Both the position numbers and the translations under genes were made by a program. A DNA stretch of 25,334 bases from NCBI GenBank assembly GCA_905193155.1, contig CAJJNQ010000037.1:1-25334 (forward strand), given 5' to 3'. Positions 1-6,373 of this stretch are shown in pieces (position 1 is the stretch's first letter; each line of letters begins with the position of its first letter). Under the pieces are notes generated by a model. The model was not told the origin of the DNA and searched no databases. It saw only the letters and a program-made list of their open reading frames with translations. The DNA is from an uncultured Christensenella sp. GTDB lineage: Bacteria; Bacillota; Clostridia; Christensenellales; UBA1750.

Positions 1-84
1 TTGATGGTGAAGGTTCAAAGGTTATTTGCAAAGACTAATTTGAAAATTCCGGTTTTTCAATGAAGTCAAGATCTCTGCTTTGAT

Positions 85-119
85 AAAAACGGCGTGACTG
101 TAAAAGTCACGCCGTTTTT
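85..119. terminator. Bidirectional hairpin terminator
   Basis: Perfect 15-bp stem: left arm AAAAACGGCGTGACT (85-99), loop GTAAA, right arm 105-119 ending in five T. It lies 20 bases past the stop of the minus-strand nitrilase gene and has A/T tails on both sides, so it can also stop rightward transcription from outside the window. Nothing else was recognised in bases 1-84. Confidence 0.85.
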
Positions 120-138
120 ATATGGCTGTGAAAAGACT

Positions 139-954
139 TTAACGCGCGGCCTCGACTTCCGTGGCCAATGCCGTTCCGTAGCGGGAATCCTTTCGCAGCG
201 GCACGTCGATGATGCGCAGGCAGACCGCATCCTCGCCGTAGGGAAGCGTCACGCCGCGTTCGCCGTCGCCGAAGAGCGCGATGGAGTTGCCGATGCACTT
301 CCAGCCCGCCCATGCGCCGCCGGTGACGGGCCCCACGTTGCTCACACCCACGACCGGCACACCGTAGAGCTTGGCCAGCTTGCCGTAGGGTTCGTACCAC
401 TCCGCGCCGTAATAGGCGCGGCGGCTGTCTGCGGGTACCGCCCAGGAGCTGGGGGAGAGGATAATCTCCGCGCCCATGCGGCAGAGCGCCTCGCCCAGCA
501 CCATGGAGGAGCGCGCGTTGTCCGCGCAGATGTCGATGCCCAGCTTGCCCAGCTCGGTATCAAAAACTTCCAGCTTGCTGCCGACGCTGTAAAGACCGCT
601 GCCCTCGATTTCGGTCAGCAGATTGATTTTGCGGTGCTTGCCCAGCAGTTTGCCGCGCTTGTCGATCAGCACCGCCGTGTTGTAGAGCTTGCCGCCGTCC
701 CGCTCGGTCAGTCCCGCGCAGACGTAGAGCCCGTATTCCGCCGCCCAGGCGCAGAGCCTGTCCGAATGAACGCCGGGGATGGGCTGCGCCATTTCATGCG
801 CCTCCGGGTTGGCCCAGCCGAGATCCAGGCATTCGGGCAGCAGCGCAAGCTGAGCGCCCTGACGCGCCGCGTCGCGCAGCATCTCCTTTGCACGGGAAAG
901 GTTTTCTTCCGGCCTGCCGTATTCCGACAGCATCTGACACATTGCGATCTTCAT
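139..954 (-). CDS. Nitrilase-superfamily carbon-nitrogen hydrolase
   Basis: A 271-residue cytosolic amidohydrolase of the CN-hydrolase fold, the usual length for single-domain members. The catalytic triad is visible: Glu41 in LLPECLDLGW, Lys109 in GKHRKINL and Cys143 in GIDICADN. Such enzymes hydrolyse amide or carbamoyl C-N bonds (for example N-carbamoylputrescine amidase or omega-amidase), but no residue here fixes the substrate. The ATG has AAAGGAG eleven bases upstream, and a promoter of the form ATGACG-17-TATAAT precedes it. The gene stands alone, divergent from the thioesterase gene, and ends at a strong hairpin. Family assignment is firm; substrate unknown. Confidence 0.9.
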   Translation of the reverse strand: MKIAMCQMLSEYGRPEENLSRAKEMLRDAARQGAQLALLPECLDLGWANPEAHEMAQPIPGVHSDRLCAWAAEYGLYVCAGLTERDGGKLYNTAVLIDKRGKLLGKHRKINLLTEIEGSGLYSVGSKLEVFDTELGKLGIDICADNARSSMVLGEALCRMGAEIILSPSSWAVPADSRRAYYGAEWYEPYGKLAKLYGVPVVGVSNVGPVTGGAWAGWKCIGNSIALFGDGERGVTLPYGEDAVCLRIIDVPLRKDSRYGTALATEVEAAR

Positions 955-998
955 GTTGCACCGTTCTCCTTTGTCTGTCTTGCAGTAGAATTGACTCG

Positions 999-1027
999 AT
1001 TATAACACAGGCTTCGCCTTTCGTCAT
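999..1027 (-). promoter_or_regulatory. Promoter of the nitrilase-family gene
   Basis: On the minus strand, -35 ATGACG (1027-1022), a 17-base spacer, and a perfect -10 TATAAT (1004-999). It points at the gene starting at 954, giving a leader of about 40 bases. Confidence 0.65.
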
Positions 1028-1038
1028 CCCACGGGCGC

Positions 1039-1067
1039 TTGAAAAAAACCGCAGAAAATGCTAAAAT
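1039..1067 (+). promoter_or_regulatory. Promoter of the acyl-ACP thioesterase gene
   Basis: TTGAAA (1039-1044), 17-base spacer, TAAAAT (1062-1067), about 35 bases before the ATG at 1108. It sits back to back with the divergent nitrilase promoter. Confidence 0.65.
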
Positions 1068-1107
1068 CCTATCCATATCATCTTGAAATCGGGCAGGTAA
1101 AAAAGTT

Positions 1108-1836
1108 ATGTATCAGGAACAATTTGAAATCTCCTCCCACGATATTGATCCCGACGGCATCGTTCGCCCTTCGTGCCTGCTGCGCTATATGCAGGAGAGC
1201 GCCAACCACCAGATGCGCGATGAGGGACCGTCTTATATGGAATTGTTTGACGAGGGCAAGGCGTTTATCCTCAGCCGCATGGTGGTGCATACCTACGCGC
1301 CGCTGCACCAATATGAGCAGATTGATACCTTTAACTGGCCCAGCGAGGGCAAGGGCGCGACCTTCTACCGCTGCCACCGCATTGAGCGCGACGGCAAAGT
1401 TGTGGCCGAGGCGCTGGGCTATTGGGCGCTGGTGGATATTCACACCCACAAGCTCTACCGCGTGGGCGAAGTGACCTTTCCCAATTACACGCAGGGGGAA
1501 CTGAAGGAGCTGGACGGCGTGCGCTTCCGCCTGCCGGAGCAGATGACGTTTGTGGGCAAGCACATCGTCGCCTATCACGAAACCGACTGCAATCGTCATC
1601 TGAACAACACCTATTATCCCGATCTGCTGGTGGATTTTCTGCCGGAGCGGGACACGCACTATGTCTCTGATTTTTCGATCCATTTCGTCAAGGAAGCGCC
1701 GCTGGGTGAGGAGCTGAGCGTCTACATCAGCGAGCCGGAGGAAGCGCCGGACGGTCTGCACCGCTATTTCCGTACCGAACGCGCCTCGGGCGGGGTCAAC
1801 ATCGAAGCGGTGGTCACCTTAAAGGAACGCGCATAA
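1108..1836 (+). CDS. Acyl-ACP thioesterase (FatA/FatB-like)
   Basis: A 242-residue protein of the plant/bacterial acyl-ACP thioesterase family, with two hot-dog domains (about 1-130 and 145-242). It would release free fatty acids from acyl-carrier protein in the cytosol. The second domain has the family signature HETDCNRHLNNTYY, in which Asp160, Asn162 and His164 fit the conserved active-site pattern. The first domain begins with a typical segment, SSHDIDPDGIVRPSCLLRYM. The start ATG has only a weak ribosome site (GGCAGG) but a good promoter upstream. The gene is monocistronic and ends in a hairpin. Chain-length preference cannot be read from the sequence. Confidence 0.88.
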   Translation: MYQEQFEISSHDIDPDGIVRPSCLLRYMQESANHQMRDEGPSYMELFDEGKAFILSRMVVHTYAPLHQYEQIDTFNWPSEGKGATFYRCHRIERDGKVVAEALGYWALVDIHTHKLYRVGEVTFPNYTQGELKELDGVRFRLPEQMTFVGKHIVAYHETDCNRHLNNTYYPDLLVDFLPERDTHYVSDFSIHFVKEAPLGEELSVYISEPEEAPDGLHRYFRTERASGGVNIEAVVTLKERA

Positions 1837-1840
1837 AACC

Positions 1841-1873
1841 AAAGCGCTGGGGCAACGGGCTCCGGCGCTTTTT
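1841..1873. terminator. Hairpin terminator between convergent genes
   Basis: The stem pairs AAAGCGC with GCGCTTT and continues inward through TGGGG/CTCCG with G-T wobbles. It is followed by a T run (1869-1873) on the plus strand. It ends the thioesterase transcript and lies against the 3' end of the convergent GNAT gene. Confidence 0.7.
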
Positions 1874-1874
1874 G

Positions 1875-2759
1875 TCAATATTCTTTGCAGAAATGTGCAT
1901 AGGTGTGATGGGGTTGATATCCTGCCGACAGATAGAACGGCTGATCGCCGCCGGTGAAGGTCAATCCGCCCATGGCCCTGATCTCGCGCATCTGGGTATA
2001 GAGCACGCTGCGCGCAAGCCCCATGCCGCGATAAGCGGGACGGGTGCAGAGCGGCTCGAGATAGCCGCACTTCAGGACGTCGTTGTACCATAATCCAGCA
2101 AAGCAGGCGTAGTCCCCGTTCGGCGCGACGACGCAGCGGGTGAGATCGGGCCGCGCGTGCGGCGCGGTCTGCGTCATCAGCAGGCTCTCCGGGCCGGCTT
2201 CGCCTTCATGATCAAACCCCTGTTGGATGGCGGTGTTGAGCGCCGCAAAGTCGCTCTCCGGGATTTCCGCAAGACGCTTGAGCGCAAAACCATCTGGAAA
2301 GTGCGGTTCCGGAATGGGCTGGGTCAGATCGTATAGGTTCCAGTTTTCCGCCCCATCGGGGCGATAGCCGCGGGAGAGCAATACCTCCTTTCGCGCCTTG
2401 TCCTGCGGCAAAGGAAGCTCAATGTCCAGCTTCTTTTTGCCGTCCGCCCCAATCGAGCAGAGCCATTCTTCCGCATAGTTCAGCACCGTTTCAAACAGTC
2501 CGGCGTGCTGCGCATCTGTGGTGAGGCGCGCCGTGCCGGGGGCATCCTCGAACCATGCGGCGGCGACGATGCGTCCGTCCTCTTCTCAAATGCCGTTGCG
2601 CCAGGACGACGTATAATCGTATCAGGGCAAAACCTGAGCGTATTCCCAGAATTCGGGATAGCGTCCCTTTTCACCGTGAGAACCGCAGTTTTCCTGCAAA
2701 AACAGGCGCATCCTCTCAAAATCGCCCGAAAGCGAGCTGTACCTGCGGAAAGTTACCAC
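1875..2759 (-). pseudogene. Two-domain GNAT acetyltransferase interrupted by two in-frame TGA codons
   Basis: Read from a GTG at 2759, with GGAG of AAGGAG about ten bases upstream (AAGGAG at 2770-2775), one continuous frame encodes 294 codons and is broken only by TGA at 2624-2622 and 2588-2586. The reading around them is WEYAQVLP-stop-YDYTSSWRNGI-stop-EEDGRIVAAAW. The second stop sits where family members have Trp (GIWEEDGRIV), and Trp is plausible at the first. Six other Trp codons in the frame are TGG. The open 3' part (1875-2486) keeps the C-terminal GNAT fold, including the acetyl-CoA loop RPAYRGMGLARSVL. Nearby genes use TGA as a true stop, so recent nonsense mutation is the simplest explanation. 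A truncated protein from the internal GTG at 2486 is possible. Confidence 0.8.
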
Positions 2760-2769
2760 TAAAAGCCCT

Positions 2770-2775
2770 CTCCTT
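2770..2775 (-). promoter_or_regulatory. Ribosome binding site fixing the GTG start of the GNAT gene
   Basis: On the minus strand this reads AAGGAG, followed by AGGGCTTTTA and GTG at 2759-2757. It supports the full-length frame rather than the internal start at 2486. Confidence 0.6.
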
Positions 2776-2780
2776 TCAAA

Positions 2781-2817
2781 AAAACGCGGAAGGGCATAAA
2801 GTCCCCCTCCGCGTTTC
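2781..2817 (-). terminator. Terminator of the beta-hydroxyacid dehydrogenase gene
   Basis: AAACGCGGAAGGG (2782-2794) pairs with CCCCTCCGCGTTT (2804-2816) with one mismatch. On the minus strand it is followed by a run of seven T. No separate promoter is obvious between it and the GNAT ribosome site, so the GNAT gene may depend on readthrough. Confidence 0.75.
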
Positions 2818-2832
2818 GCAGTTCAAACAAGC

Positions 2833-3693
2833 TTACTTGTCAATGACCTTGATCAGCGCCTGCGTACCCTCGTCGGCGCCGCCCTGTGCAGCCAGCTCAT
2901 CATACTTGTCGCGCACCATGTGCAGCACGGTCAGGTCGAGATCGCGTGCCTGCGCCTCGTCCAGCGCGATGTTCATGTCTTTGATGAAGTGTTTGACGTA
3001 GAAGCCGGGAGCGTAATCCCCGTTGATGATCTTCTGCCCGTTGTTGGTCAGCTGCCAGGAGCCTGCCGCGCCGGTGGAAATGGCGTCGAACATATCCTGC
3101 GGGTCGAGGCCGCAGCGCTTGGCGTAGGCAATCGCCTCGCAAACCGCTGCCACGCAGCCGGAGATAGCGATCTGGTTGGCCATCTTGGTGTGCTGGCCGC
3201 AGCCCGCGCCGCCCTGATAGCGGATGTTGGTGCCCATGGCCGCAAAAATATCGTGCATCTTGTCGAAGGCATCCCTGTCGCCGCCGACCATGATGGCCAG
3301 CGTGCCCTTCTGCGCGCCCACGTCGCCGCCGGAAACCGGCGCGTCCAGCGCGGTCATGCCTTTTTCCCTGGCCGCGGCATAGATGCGCTCGGAAAGGCGC
3401 GGGCTGGTGGTGGTCATGTCGATCAGAACCGTGCCCTTGTCCGCGCTGTTCAGAATGCCCTTTTCGGAGAAATAGACTTCCTCTACGTCTTTGGGATAGC
3501 CCACGATCGTGATGACCACATCGCGTCCCGCAGCGCAATCCGCAATGGTATCGCACCAGTGTGCGCCGGCGGCGATCACGCCCTCCGCCTTGGACTTGGT
3601 GCGGGTATAAATGCTCACGTCAAAGCCTTTTTTCATCAAATTGAGCACCATGGGGCCGCCCATGACGCCCACGCCGATAAAGCCGATCTTCAT
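2833..3693 (-). CDS. NAD(P)-dependent beta-hydroxyacid dehydrogenase (GarR/HIBADH family)
   Basis: A 286-residue oxidoreductase of the 3-hydroxyisobutyrate / tartronate-semialdehyde reductase family. The N-terminus holds the Rossmann dinucleotide loop GFIGVGVMGGPM. The substrate motif DAPVSGGDVGAQKGTL lies near residue 120, and the catalytic Lys170 is in GQHTKMANQ. The C-terminal helical domain is complete, and the length is normal. It would act in the cytosol, oxidising a small 3-hydroxyacid or reducing the matching semialdehyde. ATG with AAGGAGG nine bases upstream and a near-consensus promoter. No sugar-acid or valine-degradation genes flank it, so the substrate (2-hydroxy-3-oxopropionate, 3-hydroxyisobutyrate, succinate semialdehyde) is open. 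Confidence 0.9.
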   Translation of the reverse strand: MKIGFIGVGVMGGPMVLNLMKKGFDVSIYTRTKSKAEGVIAAGAHWCDTIADCAAGRDVVITIVGYPKDVEEVYFSEKGILNSADKGTVLIDMTTTSPRLSERIYAAAREKGMTALDAPVSGGDVGAQKGTLAIMVGGDRDAFDKMHDIFAAMGTNIRYQGGAGCGQHTKMANQIAISGCVAAVCEAIAYAKRCGLDPQDMFDAISTGAAGSWQLTNNGQKIINGDYAPGFYVKHFIKDMNIALDEAQARDLDLTVLHMVRDKYDELAAQGGADEGTQALIKVIDK

Positions 3694-3730
3694 GAGAAAA
3701 CGCCTCCTTGAGAGTGTTTATTTTTCTGTT

Positions 3731-3759
3731 ATTATACACATTTCCCGGCGGGGTTTCAA
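3731..3759 (-). promoter_or_regulatory. Promoter of the beta-hydroxyacid dehydrogenase gene
   Basis: TTGAAA (3759-3754), 17-base spacer, TATAAT (3736-3731) on the minus strand. The -35 element overlaps the stop codon of the upstream MATE gene (TGA at 3758-3756). The two same-strand genes are therefore probably separate transcription units, although no terminator lies between them. Confidence 0.75.
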
Positions 3760-5111
3760 GCCTGCACCACGCGGATCCATTTCTTCGAGCGCAGACGGAA
3801 GATGCACCAGACAGACTTGATGACCCAGTCGATCTTCAGCGCCGCATAGATCCAGAACGGGGAGAGGTGCCACACCAACCCGCAGAGGTAGCCCAGCGGG
3901 ATGGAAGCCAGCCACAAAAACAGGATGTCTGCCAGCATCAGGAAGCGGGTGTCTCCGCCGCCGCGGAGCACGCCCTTGGTCAGCACGCTTTGCACGGTCT
4001 GGAATACCATCATCACGCTCACCGAGGCCATCAGCTGGTAGGCGATATCCTTGGTCTCCTGCGTGATGTTGAAGCTTTCCACCAACAGCGGGCTGATCAG
4101 CAGGATGATGACCGCTGCGGCCAAGCCGATCAGGATGGACAGGCACAGAAAGGTCACGCCCTGATGATACGCCTTGTCGCGCTCGCCCTTGCCCAGCGTG
4201 TTGCCCGTGATGACGGAGGAGGCGCTGGAGAGTCCCTGGTTGAACACTGTGGACAGGCGCACCGTCTGCGAAATGATGGAGTTGGCCGCGACAAAGCTTG
4301 CGCCGATATGCCCCATGATGATCGAAACCGCACTGTTGCCCAGCGCCAGCAGTGTGTCGGACACCATCACCGGGATGGCATAGGTGATGTAGACGCGCAC
4401 ATGATCGCCGCATTTCATGAAGAGATCCTTGATGCGATAGCCGATGCGCTTGTCAAAGACGAAGAAATACGTGACCAGCGAGCCGCATTCCACCAGTCGC
4501 GCGATCACCGTGCCCAGCGCCGCGCCCTCGATTTGCATCTCCGGCGCGCCCAAGCGCCCGTAGATGAACACCCAGTTAAAGAACACGTTGACAAAGAAGG
4601 TCACGATGGAAAGCACCAGCGGGAAGCGCACCTGATGTACCGTGCGCAGGATGTTGGTCAGAATCAGCGATACGCCCAGCAGCACATAGGTCACGGCGCT
4701 GATGCGGAAATAGAGCACGCCTTTTTCGATGACGGCCTCGTCCGGCGTATACAGCCGCATCAGTTCCTCCGGGAACAGCAGCGTCACCACGGTGAAGGCC
4801 GCCGCAATCACCAGTCCCATTCGCAGCACAATGGTGACAATCTTTTTGAGCGATGGATTGTTGCCCGCGCCGTAATACTGCGCCGTCAGCACCGCCGCGC
4901 CCATGCTCATGCCCATGCACATGATGTGATAGATGTTGATGAATTCATTCGCCAGCGAGGATGCGGAGAGCTGGATTTCGCCGTAGTTGCCCAGCATCAG
5001 CGTGTCCATGATGTTGACGCCGATGGTGATCATGTTTTGCAGCACCACCGGCACGGCAATGGACAGGATCAGTTTGTAAAACGATTTCTCTTTGACAAAA
5101 AGCCGTGACAT
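3756..5111 (-). CDS. MATE-family multidrug/cation antiporter, PadR-linked
   Basis: About 451 residues with the twelve hydrophobic segments of the MATE (NorM/DinF) fold, an inner-membrane exporter driven by Na+ or H+. The N-terminal half has SIAVPVVLQNMITIGVNIMD; the second half repeats the pattern (YAIPVMVSDTLLALGNSAVS), as expected for the two-bundle architecture. I chose the ATG at 5111 because a GGGGGA run precedes it. An in-frame ATG at 5126 adds five residues (MGERG) but has no ribosome site and lies only about ten bases from the predicted transcript start. It is divergent from a PadR regulator across a shared operator, which suggests drug- or metabolite-inducible export. Substrate unknown. 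Confidence 0.9.
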   Translation of the reverse strand: MSRLFVKEKSFYKLILSIAVPVVLQNMITIGVNIMDTLMLGNYGEIQLSASSLANEFINIYHIMCMGMSMGAAVLTAQYYGAGNNPSLKKIVTIVLRMGLVIAAAFTVVTLLFPEELMRLYTPDEAVIEKGVLYFRISAVTYVLLGVSLILTNILRTVHQVRFPLVLSIVTFFVNVFFNWVFIYGRLGAPEMQIEGAALGTVIARLVECGSLVTYFFVFDKRIGYRIKDLFMKCGDHVRVYITYAIPVMVSDTLLALGNSAVSIIMGHIGASFVAANSIISQTVRLSTVFNQGLSSASSVITGNTLGKGERDKAYHQGVTFLCLSILIGLAAAVIILLISPLLVESFNITQETKDIAYQLMASVSVMMVFQTVQSVLTKGVLRGGGDTRFLMLADILFLWLASIPLGYLCGLVWHLSPFWIYAALKIDWVIKSVWCIFRLRSKKWIRVVQA

Positions 5112-5142
5112 TCCTCTTTCCCCCATTTTTTATTTCACGATT

Positions 5143-5172
5143 AGCATAGCACAAAGACGCCAACTATGTCAA
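5143..5172 (-). promoter_or_regulatory. Promoter of the PadR-linked MATE gene
   Basis: TTGACA (5172-5167), 18-base spacer, TATGCT (5148-5143) on the minus strand. The -35 hexamer lies in one arm of the palindrome. Confidence 0.65.
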
Positions 5173-5185
5173 CATTGACATAGTT
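5162..5185. promoter_or_regulatory. Probable PadR operator (24-bp palindrome)
   Basis: A perfect inverted repeat: AACTATGTCAA, CA, TTGACATAGTT. Its core has the form ATGT-N8-ACAT, which is the arrangement described for PadR-family binding sites. Each arm contains a TTGACA used as the -35 element of one of two divergent promoters, so one bound dimer could silence both the MATE gene and padR. Confidence 0.8.
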
Positions 5186-5203
5186 TCTTTTATGTGATAT
5201 ACT
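5175..5203 (+). promoter_or_regulatory. Promoter of the padR-family gene
   Basis: TTGACA (5175-5180), 17-base spacer, TATACT (5198-5203), followed by the strong ribosome site AAGGAGG (5214-5220) before the ATG at 5229. The -35 lies in the operator palindrome, implying autorepression. Confidence 0.8.
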
Positions 5204-5228
5204 GCGCGCAAAGAAGGAGGAGAAGAGG

Positions 5229-5807
5229 ATGGGAACGCTGCGCTATGCGATGCTGGGACTGATCCAGCGCGCTCCGGCAACGGGATACGATATCTCCAAG
5301 GCGTTCAGCGGGCGTCTAGGGTCAATTTGGGGAGCGAGACACAGTCAGATCTATCCGGAGCTGAAAAAGCTGACGGAGGAGGGGCTGGTGAACTGCACTG
5401 TGATTTCCGAATTGCAGGAAAAAAAGCTCTATTCCATCACGGAGGCGGGGAAGGAAGCCTTCCGTGCATGGCTGCTTTCGGATGAGGACGAATACCGCCC
5501 GCCCAAGGATACGCTGCGGCTGAAGCTTTATTTCTGTGAAACGCTGGAGCCGGAGGAATACTTGAGCGTGTTGTTGCGCGCGAGGGAGCAGCATATCCGG
5601 CGCGTGGAATGGATGCGTGCGCACTGCTCGGAAGTTTATCCCGAAACGCCGCGTCAGTTCTCCCCTGCACTGGGCGATTTTATGCTGATGCGCGGCGGCA
5701 TCCTGCGCGAACAGGCTTATGTGGACTGGATGGACCATTGCATTGCGCACGTTCGCCGCATCATGGAACCCGAAAAGGAGAAAAATGAAACAGCAGACGG
5801 AAAATAA
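5229..5807 (+). CDS. PadR-family transcriptional regulator
   Basis: A 192-residue cytosolic repressor. Residues 1-85 form the PadR winged helix-turn-helix (MLGLIQRAPATGYDISKAF, then HSQIYPELKKLTEEGLV and a wing ending in YSITEAGKEAFRAWL). Residues 95-180 form the C-terminal helical dimerisation domain of the Vir-type subgroup. Start fixed by AAGGAGG eight bases upstream. The divergent MATE gene and the palindrome between them make it the likely repressor of that pump and of itself, released when a ligand binds. The last 23 bases overlap the next gene, so the two are probably translated together. Confidence 0.92.
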   Translation: MGTLRYAMLGLIQRAPATGYDISKAFSGRLGSIWGARHSQIYPELKKLTEEGLVNCTVISELQEKKLYSITEAGKEAFRAWLLSDEDEYRPPKDTLRLKLYFCETLEPEEYLSVLLRAREQHIRRVEWMRAHCSEVYPETPRQFSPALGDFMLMRGGILREQAYVDWMDHCIAHVRRIMEPEKEKNETADGK

Positions 5808-6222
5808 AAAGCAGCAGAACAGAAAAGGGCTGCTTGCCGCGCTGCTGGTTTGTCTGGCAGGACTGTTGCTTGCGGCAGCGATCATCGGCGGAACGGAGCT
5901 TTACCGGAAAAAGCGGTATACGATGGAAATCCGGCCCGAAGATTACCGTATCACCGATATTTGCCGCGGCGAAACCACGATGACGCATGCGGACGGAACG
6001 AGCAGCACGGACGAAACAGACCGGATTACTGTGGAATATTGTGTGGACGGCACAGCCTATCGGGATGAAATCTCCATGCTGTCCGGCACGAAGACCGCGC
6101 AGGAGATCAGAGTGCATTTTCGAAATCAGGATCATCCTGAAGAAATATTGGGCAGTCTTTGGATTGCGCCGGAGGAGCCCTCTTCTATCGGGCGGTATGG
6201 GGAAGAAATCTGGATCAAGTGA
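5785..6222 (+). CDS. Small single-pass membrane protein of unknown function
   Basis: 145 residues, not recognised. A basic, Gln/Lys-rich cytosolic start (MKQQTENKKQQNRKG) is followed by one membrane segment (about residues 16-37, rich in Leu and Ala) and then a soluble, mostly beta-type extracytoplasmic domain with two cysteines (ICRGE and EYCVD). The ATG is preceded by AAGGAG (5775-5780) and lies inside the 3' end of the padR gene, overlapping it by 23 bases, so it shares the padR promoter. It ends with TGA directly inside a terminator hairpin. The immunity-like or sensor-like layout is only a guess; it may be a membrane accessory to the PadR/MATE unit. Confidence 0.75.
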   Translation: MKQQTENKKQQNRKGLLAALLVCLAGLLLAAAIIGGTELYRKKRYTMEIRPEDYRITDICRGETTMTHADGTSSTDETDRITVEYCVDGTAYRDEISMLSGTKTAQEIRVHFRNQDHPEEILGSLWIAPEEPSSIGRYGEEIWIK

Positions 6223-6253
6223 AAAAACACCGGTTTTACCGGTGTTTTTTCAC
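6219..6253 (+). terminator. Terminator of the padR operon
   Basis: Perfect 15-bp stem GTGAAAAAACACCGG (6219-6233), loop TTTTA, right arm 6239-6253 containing six T. The hairpin starts at the final stop codon of the small membrane protein gene, which also shows that this TGA is a real stop. Confidence 0.85.
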
Positions 6254-6314
6254 GATACGAGCAAAGTTTTTTACTGTGGAATCACTCGCCTAACGGGTGG
6301 GTTTCTGATGGAAA

Positions 6315-6349
6315 AAAGGCGCTGCAAAGCATTGCTTTGCAGCGCCTTT
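6315..6349 (-). terminator. Terminator of the cellobiose phosphorylase gene
   Basis: Perfect 16-bp stem AAAGGCGCTGCAAAGC (6315-6330), loop ATT, right arm 6334-6349. On the minus strand it is followed by a T run (6317-6312). It faces the padR-operon terminator from the other side. Confidence 0.85.
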
Positions 6350-6373
6350 GAAGTTTATTTAGCTTTGAAAAAA

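Noticed and set aside
2586..2624. Selenocysteine insertion at the two TGA codons
   Set aside because: One site aligns with Trp rather than Cys in the family, and I saw no convincing bacterial SECIS-like hairpin directly after either codon.
1875..2759. Reassignment of TGA to Trp across the whole genome
   Set aside because: Several intact genes end in TGA at natural C-termini, one of them directly in its terminator hairpin at 6220-6222, and Trp is written TGG throughout. Only this gene is affected.
3708..5108. A 466-codon plus-strand frame rich in His, Gln and Asp
   Set aside because: Exact antisense of the MATE gene; composition is that of a shadow frame and no motif is present.
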